Below the pieces are notes generated by a model, which saw only the letters and a program-made list of their open reading frames with translations, did no database searches and had not been told where the DNA came from. A stretch of DNA of 64,000 nucleotides from Oscillospiraceae bacterium (GTDB lineage: Bacteria; Bacillota; Clostridia; Oscillospirales; Oscillospiraceae), in the NCBI GenBank assembly GCA_015068325.1, contig SVKQ01000008.1, forward strand, positions 1-64,000. The letters are read 5' to 3'. The position numbers and the translations under genes were made by a program. Shown here one piece after another: positions 16,302 to 24,253 of the stretch (positions are counted from its first letter, which is position 1; each line of letters starts with the position of its first letter).

Positions 16302-19109
16302 ATGGAGTACAAGAAAACGCTGAACATGCCCAAGAGCGGCTTTCCCATGCGGGCGGGCCTGCCCATGCGGGAGCCGGAGATGCTCTCGCGGTGGCAGGAG
16401 ACGGATCTCTACAACGCGCTGCTGAAGAAGAACGAGGGCAAGCCCCGCTTCTCCCTGCACGACGGGCCTCCCTTCTCCAACGGCAACATCCATATGGGCC
16501 ACGCCCTCAACAAGGCGCTGAAGGACTTCATTGTCCGCAGCTATGCCATGCGGGGCTTCTATACTCCTTACATCCCCGGTTGGGACAACCACGGCATGCC
16601 CATCGAGAGTGCCATCATCAAGGAGCAGAAACTCAACCACAAGGCCATGTCTACCTCGGCCTTCCGCAGCGCCTGCCACGACTACGCCGAGAAGTACATC
16701 CAGCTGCAGATGGCCGGCTTCAAGCGCATGGGCGTGGTGGGCGACTGGGAACACCCCTACCGCACCATGGACAAGACCTTTGAGGCCCAGGAGGTCAAGG
16801 TCTTCGGCCAGATGTACAAAAAGGGTTACATCTACAAAGGTCTCAAGCCCGTGTACTGGTGCCCCAAGGACGAGACGGCTCTGGCCGAGGCGGAGATCGA
16901 GTACCACGATGATCCCTGTACCACCGTGTACGTCAAGTTTCCCCTCCGGGACGATCAGGGCAAGCTGGCCCATCTGGACCGCAGTCGCGTCTCCTTCGTG
17001 ATTTGGACCACCACCATCTGGACGCTGCCCGGCAACCTGGCCATCGCCATGAACCCGGTGGAGAGCTATGCTGTGGTGAAATCTCCTACCGGCGACATGT
17101 TTGTCATGGCCGAGGCTCTGGTGGACAAGGTCATGAAAATCGGCGGCTATGACAGCTGGGAGATCGTGGAGACCCATCCCGGTGCTTTCTATGAGAACAT
17201 GCTGGCCGACCACCCCTTCCTGCCCAAGACATCCCGGCTGGTGCTGGCCGACTACGTGACTATGGAGTCCGGCACCGGCTGCGTCCACACCGCCCCCGGC
17301 TTCGGTGCCGACGACTACCAGACCTGCATGCGCTACGGCATGGAGATGGTGGTGCCGGTGGACGATCAGGGTCGCCACACCGACTACGCCGGCAAGTACG
17401 CCGGCCTCTCCACCGAGGCCTCCAACCCCGTGATCCTGGCGGATATGAAGGAGAGCGGCGCCCTCTTCGCCAGTGAGGACATCGTCCACAGCTATCCCCA
17501 CTGCTGGCGCTGCAAGCACCCCATTATCTTCCGGGCCACCCCCCAGTGGTTCTGCTCGGTGGAGGCCTTCAAGGATGCCGCCACCGCCGCCTGTGATGAT
17601 GTGCGCTGGCTGCCCGCCTGGGGCGAGGACCGCATCAAGGCCATGATCCGCGAGCGCAACGATTGGTGCATCAGCCGCCAGCGCCGCTGGGGCCTGCCCA
17701 TCCCGGTGTTCTACTGCAAATGCTGCGGCAAACCCGTCTGCACCGATGAGACCATCGACACCGTTTCCGCCGCGTTCGAGGCCAAAGGCTCCAACACCTG
17801 GTTTGACGAGGATGCCTCTGCCCTGCTGCCCGCTGGCTTCACCTGCCCCCATTGCGGCGGAGCGGAGGGCTTCGAAAAGGAGACCGACACGCTGGACGGC
17901 TGGTTCGACTCCGGCTCCAGCCACTTCGCCTCCATGGAGCGCGACCAGCACTTCTGGCCCGCCGACGTATATCTGGAGGGTGCCGACCAATACCGCGGCT
18001 GGTTTCAGTCCTCCCTGCTGACCGCCGTGGGCGCCCTGGGCCGCACCGCACCCTTCCGGCAGTGCCTGACCCACGGCTGGACCGTGGACGGCGAGGGCCG
18101 CGCCATGCACAAATCCCTGGGCAACGGTGTGGATCCCAACGAGGTCATCAAGAAGTACGGCGCCGATCTGCTGCGCCTGTGGGCCGGCAGCGCTGACTAC
18201 CGGGTGGACGTCCGCTGCAGCGATGACATCTTCAAGCAGTTGAGCCAGAACTATCTGAAGTTCCGCAACACCAGCAAGTTCTGCCTGGACAATCTGGTGG
18301 GCTTCGACCCCGACCGGCTGACAGCCCCCGACGAGATGTTGGAGCTGGACCGCTGGGCCGTCACTCGCCTGAATGACCTGATTGGGAAGGCCTTTGCCGC
18401 TTACGACGACTATGAGTTCCACACCATCACCCACGCCGTCAATGACTTCTGCGTGGTGGATCTGAGCTCCTTCTACTTCGACATCATCAAGGACCGCCTC
18501 TATTGCGACGAGGCGGACGGCCTCAGCCGCCGCAGCGCCCAGACGGCTCTCTTCCTGATCCTGGACGCCATGACCCGCCTGTTCGCCCCCATCCTGGCCT
18601 TCACCTGCGACGAGATCTGGCAGTCCATGCCCCACCGCTCCGGCGACGACGGCCGTAACGTGCTGCTCAACGAGATGGTGCAGCCCTATACCGCCTATGC
18701 GCTGGACGAGACCGCCATGGCCCGCTGGGGCCAGCTGGCCCGTCTGCGGGACGGCGTCAACGCCGCGCTGGAACAGGCCCGAGCCGACAAGCGGATCGGC
18801 AAGGCGCTGGAGGCCCACGTGACGCTGGTCACCGGAGACAGCGCGCTGGACGAACTGCGCCGTTACTTTGAGAAGGACTGGGCTGACCTGTTCATCGTGT
18901 CCGATGTGGAGGTCAGCACCGATCCGGCCCTGTATGACCAGGCTGCCGAGACACCGCTTGCAGGCGTCCGGGTGCTGGTGAGCGAGGCCCGGGGCCTCAA
19001 GTGCAGCCGCTGCTGGAAGCACCACCCGCTGGTGGGCGCCAACGCAGAGCACCCGGAGCTGTGTCCCCGCTGCGCTGCCGTGGTGGCAAAGCTGCCGGCC
19101 CTTGAATAA
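16302..19109 (+). CDS. ileS: isoleucyl-tRNA synthetase
   Basis: A 935-residue class I synthetase. The HIGH motif is HMGH (residues 64-67) after PPFSNGNI. The editing CP1 domain has the WTTTIWTLPGN and TGCVHTAPG signatures. The KMSKS loop is AMHKSLGN (M602, H603, K604, S605), keeping the catalytic second Lys but lacking the first Lys. A C-terminal zinc knuckle (CSRCW near 901 and CPRC near 921) follows the anticodon-binding domain. It charges tRNA-Ile with proofreading against valine. Start at 16302 after AGGAGG; the upstream in-frame ORF lies in the T-box terminator. Expression is controlled by the T-box. A tRNA-Ala gene follows. Confidence 0.97.
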   Translation: MEYKKTLNMPKSGFPMRAGLPMREPEMLSRWQETDLYNALLKKNEGKPRFSLHDGPPFSNGNIHMGHALNKALKDFIVRSYAMRGFYTPYIPGWDNHGMPIESAIIKEQKLNHKAMSTSAFRSACHDYAEKYIQLQMAGFKRMGVVGDWEHPYRTMDKTFEAQEVKVFGQMYKKGYIYKGLKPVYWCPKDETALAEAEIEYHDDPCTTVYVKFPLRDDQGKLAHLDRSRVSFVIWTTTIWTLPGNLAIAMNPVESYAVVKSPTGDMFVMAEALVDKVMKIGGYDSWEIVETHPGAFYENMLADHPFLPKTSRLVLADYVTMESGTGCVHTAPGFGADDYQTCMRYGMEMVVPVDDQGRHTDYAGKYAGLSTEASNPVILADMKESGALFASEDIVHSYPHCWRCKHPIIFRATPQWFCSVEAFKDAATAACDDVRWLPAWGEDRIKAMIRERNDWCISRQRRWGLPIPVFYCKCCGKPVCTDETIDTVSAAFEAKGSNTWFDEDASALLPAGFTCPHCGGAEGFEKETDTLDGWFDSGSSHFASMERDQHFWPADVYLEGADQYRGWFQSSLLTAVGALGRTAPFRQCLTHGWTVDGEGRAMHKSLGNGVDPNEVIKKYGADLLRLWAGSADYRVDVRCSDDIFKQLSQNYLKFRNTSKFCLDNLVGFDPDRLTAPDEMLELDRWAVTRLNDLIGKAFAAYDDYEFHTITHAVNDFCVVDLSSFYFDIIKDRLYCDEADGLSRRSAQTALFLILDAMTRLFAPILAFTCDEIWQSMPHRSGDDGRNVLLNEMVQPYTAYALDETAMARWGQLARLRDGVNAALEQARADKRIGKALEAHVTLVTGDSALDELRRYFEKDWADLFIVSDVEVSTDPALYDQAAETPLAGVRVLVSEARGLKCSRCWKHHPLVGANAEHPELCPRCAAVVAKLPALE

Positions 19110-19114
19110 AACAC

Positions 19115-19142
19115 TTGCATTTTCCGTAGAAATCGGTATAAT
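19115..19142 (+). promoter_or_regulatory. promoter of tRNA-Ala
   Basis: TTGCAT (19115-19120), 16-bp spacer, TATAAT (19137-19142), just after the ileS stop. Confidence 0.7.
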
Positions 19143-19174
19143 ATATGAGTGGCTCAGGACGGGCCGCTCATATA
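19142..19174 (+). repeat. inverted repeat in the 5' leader of tRNA-Ala
   Basis: Twelve-nt arms (19142-19153 and 19163-19174, one G-T mismatch position) around a 9-nt loop, ending one base before tRNA position 1. The pre-tRNA leader would fold as a hairpin abutting the RNase P site. Confidence 0.7.
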
Positions 19175-19175
19175 C

Positions 19176-19251
19176 GGGCTTGTAGCTCAGCTGGGAGAGC
19201 GTTCGGTTCGCATCCGAGAGGTCGAGGGTTCGAATCCCTTCAGGTCCACCA
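19176..19251 (+). tRNA. tRNA-Ala (anticodon CGC)
   Basis: A 76-nt cloverleaf. The acceptor stem GGGCTTG pairs with CAGGTCC and includes the G3-U70 pair, the alanine identity element. D-arm is TAGCTCAGCTGGGAGAGC; the anticodon stem TTCGG/CCGAG encloses loop TTCGCAT with anticodon CGC at positions 34-36; the T-arm has GGTTCGAATCC. Discriminator A73, and CCA is encoded. It reads GCG codons, which are common in this GC-rich genome. Confidence 0.93.
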
Positions 19252-19328
19252 AATGGACATTGCACGAACACCTATTATTTTCGCGGCGGCTTCGCCGTGC
19301 TGGTGTGGCTGTAATGTCAACACAGAAA

Positions 19329-19365
19329 CAGAGGGTCAAGGTTTTGCGCCTTGACCCTCTGTTTT
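19329..19365 (+). terminator. terminator of the tRNA-Ala transcript
   Basis: A perfect 13-bp stem (19329-19341 with 19349-19361), 7-nt loop TTTTGCG, followed by TTTT. Confidence 0.85.
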
Positions 19366-19379
19366 CATGTGCTGCCTTA

Positions 19380-19408
19380 TTGATGCGTGGACAAAACTCT
19401 GATATAAT
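19380..19408 (+). promoter_or_regulatory. promoter of the 19.44-20.14 kb gene pair
   Basis: TTGATG (19380-19385), 17-bp spacer, TATAAT (19403-19408), followed by GAAGGAGG and the start at 19441. Confidence 0.7.
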
Positions 19409-19440
19409 CTGTTGTACCGGAACGTGAAGGAGGAAACAGC

Positions 19441-19638
19441 ATGAGTAAATACGACCCGCTCTGGGAATACATTCGCAAGCATGAGCCGGAAATGATTACG
19501 TTTGACGAGGTGGAGGCCGTGTGCGGCATTCCCCTCGACCATGCGTTCCTCACCTTCAAAAAGGAGCTTCCCGCGTATGGCTTCCGGGTGGGAAATATCT
19601 CCATGAAAGAAAAAACTATAAGGATCGAAAAGCTATGA
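19441..19638 (+). CDS. small conserved-looking protein of unknown function (65 aa)
   Basis: A 65-residue soluble protein beginning MSKYDPLWEYIRKHEPE and ending IRIEKL, with a central FDEVEAVCGIPLDHAFL helix followed by KKELPAYGFRVGNIS. The pattern resembles a winged-helix-like small domain found in many bacteria as a stand-alone hypothetical protein; no role is established to my knowledge. It has its own promoter and a strong GAAGGAGG site. Its stop codon overlaps the next start (ATGA), so the two genes are translationally coupled. The DNA is less GC-rich than neighbouring housekeeping genes. Confidence 0.8.
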   Translation: MSKYDPLWEYIRKHEPEMITFDEVEAVCGIPLDHAFLTFKKELPAYGFRVGNISMKEKTIRIEKL

Positions 19639-20135
19639 AGGGTTTTCAGCGAGACAATCCATACTTCTCCCTCTGTGGCCTCAACTGCAAGCTGTGCCCG
19701 ATGAATCTCTCCGGGCACTGCGGCGGCTGCGGCTTTGGCAATCAATCCTGTGCCATCGCTCGCTGCAGTCTGGCCCACGGCGGCGTTGAATACTGCTGTG
19801 ACTGCCCAGAATATCCCTGTGCGCGATATGACCACATCGACGAATACGACTCCTTCATCACCCACCGACATCAAAAGACGGATATGGCAAAGATGCGGCA
19901 AATCGGCGAGGCCGCCTACAACGCCGAACAGCGCGAAAAGATGGCGTTTTTGGACAAGCTGCTGTCGAAGTATAACGATGGCCGGAAAAAGACGCTGTAC
20001 TGCACCGCCGTCAATCTGATGGAGTTGGAGGATCTGCGCCGTATCATAGAGCAGATCGACGGGAAGACGCCGGGAGAGATCGCCGACGCGCTGCGGGAGC
20101 AGGCGGGCGATCTGCGGCTGAGGAGGAAAGCATAA
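19635..20135 (+). CDS. DUF3795-type cysteine-rich protein
   Basis: A 166-residue protein. The N-terminal third is Cys-rich: CGLNCKLCPMN, CGGCGFG, CAIARC and CCDCPEYPC, typical of DUF3795 proteins, which probably bind metal or an iron-sulfur cluster; no enzymatic activity is known. The C-terminal two thirds are helical and charged. The start at 19635 overlaps the upstream stop by ATGA, which decides it over a longer in-frame ORF from 19521. Together with the 65-residue gene it forms a two-gene accessory operon. Confidence 0.8.
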   Translation: MKGFQRDNPYFSLCGLNCKLCPMNLSGHCGGCGFGNQSCAIARCSLAHGGVEYCCDCPEYPCARYDHIDEYDSFITHRHQKTDMAKMRQIGEAAYNAEQREKMAFLDKLLSKYNDGRKKTLYCTAVNLMELEDLRRIIEQIDGKTPGEIADALREQAGDLRLRRKA

Positions 20136-20221
20136 AATATATCCGTATATCATACGGTTCATTCTTCAAAAGCTGATCATCGCGGCCCGTCGGTCACCCT
20201 ATCGGGAAAGGAGTGCAACCT

Positions 20222-20536
20222 ATGCCATCAAGCAAGTCCTATCTAGCTTTTATCCTGGACCAGCTCTCTGGGATGGACGGTGTCTCCTGGCGTGCAATGA
20301 TGGGAGAATATATCATTTATTACCGAGGGAAGATCATCGGGGGCGTTTACGACGACCGCTTCCTTGTCAAACCGACAAAGACAGCTGTGTCCATGATGCC
20401 GGCAGCCGCCAAAGAGCGGCCATATGAAGGCGCAAGGGAACTGCTGCTGGTAGACGATGTGGAGGACCGCTCCTTTTTGGAGGCATTGTTGGCCGCGCTG
20501 TACGAAGATCTTCCGTCCCCTAAAAGGCGGAAATAG
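20222..20536 (+). CDS. TfoX/Sxy N-terminal-domain protein
   Basis: A 104-residue protein matching the TfoX N-terminal domain: RAMMGEYIIYYRGKIIGGVYDDRFLVKPT. In Gammaproteobacteria TfoX/Sxy works with CRP at competence promoters, but stand-alone N-terminal-domain proteins are widespread and their role is unknown. The start at 20222 follows AAAGGAG; a GTG at 20213 overlaps that site and is less likely. It is the last plus-strand gene before a convergent terminator. Confidence 0.82.
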   Translation: MPSSKSYLAFILDQLSGMDGVSWRAMMGEYIIYYRGKIIGGVYDDRFLVKPTKTAVSMMPAAAKERPYEGARELLLVDDVEDRSFLEALLAALYEDLPSPKRRK

Positions 20537-20575
20537 TACGGTCTGCGTCCCATTCGTCCGGCCAACACCGGAAAT

Positions 20576-20611
20576 AAAGAGAGCGCCGCCCTGTCGGGCG
20601 GCGCTCTCTTT
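20576..20611. terminator. bidirectional terminator between the TfoX-like gene and the minus-strand crotonase operon
   Basis: A perfect stem (AAAGAGAGCGCCGCCC at 20576-20591 with its complement at 20596-20611, TGTC loop), A-rich on the left and T-rich on the right, placed between converging genes. Confidence 0.85.
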
Positions 20612-20680
20612 ATGGATTGTTTTTCCCACAACGGCTGGGGCGGGCGGTTTCAACGGTCACCGACGTCGGGACTGCCCGGC

Positions 20681-21478
20681 TCACCGGCCGAAGAACTCAC
20701 AGTCCGGCACGCCGTTGTTTTCGATCACGGAGCGCAACCCGTTCTTGCAGTCCTCCGTGGCAAAAACGATCTCCGCCGCCTGCAGCTCAAAGGCGCGAGC
20801 CTCCTCCAGTTGGTTCTGGGTGGCCTTCCGGACACAGTCTTTATAATACTTGACGGCGATGGGTGCGGCTTTCGCCATTTTTTTCGCGATGGCAAACCCA
20901 ACCTCCTCCAGCACGTCGTCTGCCACTACCTTGCTGGCCAGGCCCAGCTCGTAGCACTGGCGGCCGGTAAAGTCCTCGTTCAGGAACATATAGTCCAGCA
21001 CCTTGTTCCGGCCGATCCACATGGGGAGCCGCAGGGAGCTCATACCCCAGGAGCCCACAGTGCCGTAGTAGATATCGCCGTCATGCATGCGGAAGCCCTC
21101 TCCCACGATGCGGATATCGAAGGCGTTGAACATAGCGGTGGAACCGCCGATGCAGCGGCCCTTGGCGGCCACCAGCGTGGGCTTGGAGCAGCCGTCTATG
21201 CATTCCACCAAACGGTTGCCCAGCACGGAAAAGCTCTCGGTGATCTCCCCCGCCGTGCCCAGGTCTTTTTTGATGTCGCCGCCGTCGGCGCCATAGGAGA
21301 AGTCGGGACCGTTGGCCCGGACCATGACGGCGCGGACCTCGTCGTCCGCCTCAAAGGCACGGATGCCGTCTATGATCTCTACGATCATGCGCTTGCTGAC
21401 AGAGTTGTAGGGCGGATAGTTCAGCGTGATCACGCCGACGCGCTCTTTCTTCTCCACGAGGATCGTTGTATATTCCAT
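20681..21478 (-). CDS. enoyl-CoA hydratase/isomerase (crotonase) family protein with atypical active site
   Basis: A 265-residue crotonase-fold protein. The oxyanion-hole loops are recognisable (GADGGDIKKD; GRCIGGSTAMF). The two glutamates that activate water in classical enoyl-CoA hydratase are not present: the GGGCEL-like position reads GGSTAM (Ala instead of Glu) and the PE position reads GD (Asp). It may therefore be an isomerase, decarboxylase, thioesterase or C-C hydrolase rather than a hydratase. Start at 21478 after AAGGAG on the minus strand; the longer frame adds residues over that site. Last gene of an operon with a symporter and an amidohydrolase-fold protein. Confidence 0.85.
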   Translation of the reverse strand: MEYTTILVEKKERVGVITLNYPPYNSVSKRMIVEIIDGIRAFEADDEVRAVMVRANGPDFSYGADGGDIKKDLGTAGEITESFSVLGNRLVECIDGCSKPTLVAAKGRCIGGSTAMFNAFDIRIVGEGFRMHDGDIYYGTVGSWGMSSLRLPMWIGRNKVLDYMFLNEDFTGRQCYELGLASKVVADDVLEEVGFAIAKKMAKAAPIAVKYYKDCVRKATQNQLEEARAFELQAAEIVFATEDCKNGLRSVIENNGVPDCEFFGR

Positions 21479-21505
21479 AGGAAACTCCTTTCCGGTCACA
21501 GGTGA

Positions 21506-22933
21506 TTATTCCGCTGTTGCTTCCTCTTTGGCGGCGGCAACCACATCGGCGACCCGCGCCGTATTTTCCGAGGGGGAGTGCTTGGTGCAGAGGCTCACGA
21601 TGACATAGGCCACAATGGCAGGGACCACGGGGAAAATGCTGGAGAAGGGCACGCTGATGACCTTGAAGATGCACAGGAACGCGGTGATCATGCCCACAGC
21701 GGCGGCGGCAGCAGCACCCTTCGTCGTGCCGCGTTTCCACACAAGACCTCCGATGAGTGGGACCAGCGTGCCGGAGAGCATGATGGTATACCCGGTGGAG
21801 AGCAGATCGATGACGTTTTCAAAGGCGGCCGCACAGATCACCGCCGCGACGGAGACCACGATGTTGACCAGGAGATTGAGGCGCTTCCGCTGTGCCTCCG
21901 TGGCGTTTTTGTTGATGAATCCGCAGTACAGATCGTGCACGACCAGCGCGTCCGTGGCCACCAGTGCGCCACTCGCCGTGGACATGATGGCGGCGATGAT
22001 GGCGCAGAGCATCAGCGCGCAGACGAGGGCGGGAACCTTGTTCATCAACAGCACGATAAAAGCGCTGCCGCCGGCATCCGGGAACTCCGCCCCGCTCCAC
22101 ATGCCGATGTACACCATCAGCAGGCCGAAGAGGATCAGCGGCACACTGCTGACAAAGTGGCCCCAAAAGGCGACCTTCTCACTCTTCGCGGAGGAGACAC
22201 GCTGCACCGAGGTCTGGTCTACCAGGACCGAGAGCAGCATCGGCCCCACAAACATCATCCACAGCTCCGGCGTGATGTGGAACAGGTTGAACATCTCCTG
22301 CGGGTAGTAGGCGCGGACGGTCTCTATGCCCCCCTGGGTGAACATGCATACGCCCACCACCAGCGTGCCTAGAATGATGACGATCACCTGAAACACGGAG
22401 GTGGCGTACGAGCCCCAGAGCCCGGCGAACATGGTGTACACCAGCATGACGGCGGCGGTGATGACCAGTCCGATGATGGGATCCATGCCGAAGGCCTGGA
22501 AGATCGCCTTGGATGCCACCAGCTGGGCGCCCATGGCCGCGGCGCAGGCGAAAGGACCGATGCCGCTGTAGAGCAGCACAATGAAGTTGCCGGAATATCT
22601 CCTCTTGAAATAGTCAGACAGGGAGACCAGCTTGTTGCGGTAGACGAACTTGCTCATGACCACCGCGTACACGATGCCGGCCAGGCCACAGGCGATGGCG
22701 TACCAGGCGCCCGCCACGCCCAGCCGGACCGCATACTGGGTGGTGCCGATGACCACGCCGGAGCCGATGCTGGCACCGACGGCGGAGCCGATGATCATCC
22801 AGATGCCGGACTGCCCGGCGGCGGTGAGGAAATCCTTCGTGGTGCTGGCGTGGGCGCGGCCGCGCAGGCCGATGATGATGTTGATCGCCATAAAGATGAC
22901 AAAGGTAATGATGATAATCAGTGTCAGATCCAT
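21506..22933 (-). CDS. sodium:solute symporter (SSF) family transporter
   Basis: A 475-residue, very hydrophobic protein with about 13 predicted membrane segments. SSF features include the early helix MAINIIIGLRGR, SIGSGVVIGTTQYAV, the GLAGIVYAVVMSKF region and KRRYSG near residue 110. The family uses the Na+ gradient to import sugars, amino acids, carboxylates or panthothenate-like compounds. The C-terminal tail (about 30 residues) is hydrophilic. It lies 27 bp upstream of the crotonase and 63 bp downstream of the amidohydrolase-fold gene, so it probably imports their substrate, perhaps a carboxylic acid. The substrate cannot be read from the sequence. Confidence 0.9.
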   Translation of the reverse strand: MDLTLIIIITFVIFMAINIIIGLRGRAHASTTKDFLTAAGQSGIWMIIGSAVGASIGSGVVIGTTQYAVRLGVAGAWYAIACGLAGIVYAVVMSKFVYRNKLVSLSDYFKRRYSGNFIVLLYSGIGPFACAAAMGAQLVASKAIFQAFGMDPIIGLVITAAVMLVYTMFAGLWGSYATSVFQVIVIILGTLVVGVCMFTQGGIETVRAYYPQEMFNLFHITPELWMMFVGPMLLSVLVDQTSVQRVSSAKSEKVAFWGHFVSSVPLILFGLLMVYIGMWSGAEFPDAGGSAFIVLLMNKVPALVCALMLCAIIAAIMSTASGALVATDALVVHDLYCGFINKNATEAQRKRLNLLVNIVVSVAAVICAAAFENVIDLLSTGYTIMLSGTLVPLIGGLVWKRGTTKGAAAAAAVGMITAFLCIFKVISVPFSSIFPVVPAIVAYVIVSLCTKHSPSENTARVADVVAAAKEEATAE

Positions 22934-22996
22934 ATCGCATACTTCCTTTTTCTTATGTTTTCTCTCCGGCCCTGTGCGGCACTGTTGTCCGCAGCG

Positions 22997-23941
22997 TTAC
23001 AGGCCCTCATAAAAAGTCTTCGCATTGCTGTAGAGAATGTGCTCTTTGGCGTCGTCGCTGAAGGGCAGGGCCTCCACCTGAGCGATGATCTCTTCCACCG
23101 GCAGGCTCTGGGTGTTCCAGTTGGAGGCAAAGCAGATGCGGTCCTTGAGATTCCGCTCCCCATAGAAGAGATAGGGCTCGTAGCCGGAGCCCGGCATGCC
23201 GATCTTCTCCGGCGCATGGGTCTCAAAGTTCAGGTAGACGTTTTCGTGCCGCATGGCCAGGCAGAGGAACTCCAGCACCCACGGCCAGCCGCTGACTCCT
23301 GCCATGATCTTCAGCTCAGGGAAGTCCCTGGCCACCTGGTCGATATACCGGGGATGCCCGATGTCGTAGGGCACTGCCTTGGAGAGGTTCAGGCTGGAGT
23401 ATATATGCACCGGGATCCCCAACTCGCACGCCTTGCTGTAGAGCGGGTAATTCCGCTTGTCATCCGCCGGCAGGCCGGTGCGGAACGCGGTGAGGTAGAG
23501 GGCGTGCAGGCCGTACTCCTTTACGCAGACCTCCAGTTCCTCCACGGCGGCCTGGCCCCGGTTGGGGTCCACGAAGATGAAGCCCTTGAATTTATCCGGA
23601 AAGGCCTGCACGATGGCCGCAGTTTTCCGGTTGTCGTGGCTGCCGTCGCAGGTGATGCCCCACTCCACGCCGATCTCATCCAGATACCGGACAAACTGCT
23701 TCGGCGCGACAGCATGCTGCTCCGCCGCTTCCCGGACCGTCCGCACGAAGCCGTCTGCGCCCTCGTCGGCAAAAATCTCATCCAGCTCCTCCACGGTCAG
23801 TCCCGCCTGCGCCGCGATGCCGGGTCCGTATGTATGCTTGTACCCGCGGTAATGGGGGTCCAGACACATGGAGCAGAGCATGTCCGTCAACGCGTCCGCA
23901 TCCAGCGGCATGTCCAGACACAGGTCTATGACTTTTCTCAT
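22997..23941 (-). CDS. amidohydrolase-2 (ACMSD/LigW-like) fold protein lacking canonical metal ligands
   Basis: A 314-residue TIM-barrel protein of the amidohydrolase_2 type (FKGFIFVDPNRGQAAVEEL, DFPELKIMAGVSGWPW, VYLNFETHAPEKIGM, ICFASNW). Enzymes of this family are metal-dependent hydrolases or decarboxylases. The usual ligands are replaced: the N-terminal HxH is C-L-D (VIDLCLDMP), the IPVVIH-like His is Tyr (IPVHIY), the AHLG His is Val (AGVSG), and the GSDWP Asp is Asn (ASNW). It therefore either works without the usual metal or binds it differently. First gene of the operon; start at 23941, GGGGAGGAA upstream. Confidence 0.82.
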   Translation of the reverse strand: MRKVIDLCLDMPLDADALTDMLCSMCLDPHYRGYKHTYGPGIAAQAGLTVEELDEIFADEGADGFVRTVREAAEQHAVAPKQFVRYLDEIGVEWGITCDGSHDNRKTAAIVQAFPDKFKGFIFVDPNRGQAAVEELEVCVKEYGLHALYLTAFRTGLPADDKRNYPLYSKACELGIPVHIYSSLNLSKAVPYDIGHPRYIDQVARDFPELKIMAGVSGWPWVLEFLCLAMRHENVYLNFETHAPEKIGMPGSGYEPYLFYGERNLKDRICFASNWNTQSLPVEEIIAQVEALPFSDDAKEHILYSNAKTFYEGL

Positions 23942-24022
23942 ACGATTCCTCCCCTTCCCGTCAGTGTGTCTTCTCTATGTGCTTTTTTACATTAGTTCGA
24001 TAGTGTGTTGATGTTTTAGCCG

Positions 24023-24051
24023 ATTATATCACCGTCTCTCCCGCGGCGCAA
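24023..24051 (-). promoter_or_regulatory. promoter of the amidohydrolase-SSF-crotonase operon
   Basis: On the minus strand: TTGCGC (24051-24046), 17-bp spacer, TATAAT (24028-24023), giving a leader of about 75 nt. Confidence 0.65.
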
Positions 24052-24199
24052 GGGCTTTTTTCACTTTTTCGCACAGTCTGTCCTGTTGCACGATTCGCGC
24101 CAAAAAATGGGAGATTTTTTGTTGCTTTTGCCATATGCGGGCCCCGTGAAGCAACCAAAAGAGACTCTTTACGCTGCAATGACCTGTTTTTCTGCACGT

Positions 24200-24236
24200 A
24201 AAGAGGGCGCCGTCCAGACCGGACAACGCCCTCTTT
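24200..24236 (-). terminator. terminator after the CocE-type hydrolase gene
   Basis: On the minus strand a 16-bp stem with two internal U-G wobbles (24236-24221 with 24215-24200) and a 5-nt loop. On the plus strand these positions would be C-A mismatches, which favours minus-strand use. Confidence 0.7.
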
Positions 24237-24253
24237 CGTATGGAGTTGTTTCA

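Larger units (their letters stand above)
23942..24253. other. intergenic region between the two minus-strand catabolic operons (312 bp)
   Basis: It contains the terminator of the upstream operon (24200-24236) and the promoter of the downstream operon (24023-24051). The rest is T- and A-rich with no gene-like frame. Confidence 0.6.

Noticed and set aside
16281-19271. A 996-codon minus-strand ORF antisense to ileS
   Set aside because: A shadow frame created by GC-biased third positions of ileS. No recognisable family.
22997-23941. Interpreting the amidohydrolase-fold gene as a broken pseudogene
   Set aside because: The frame is intact with a good ribosome site and promoter, and non-catalytic motifs are preserved, so substitution of ligands looks selected rather than decay.
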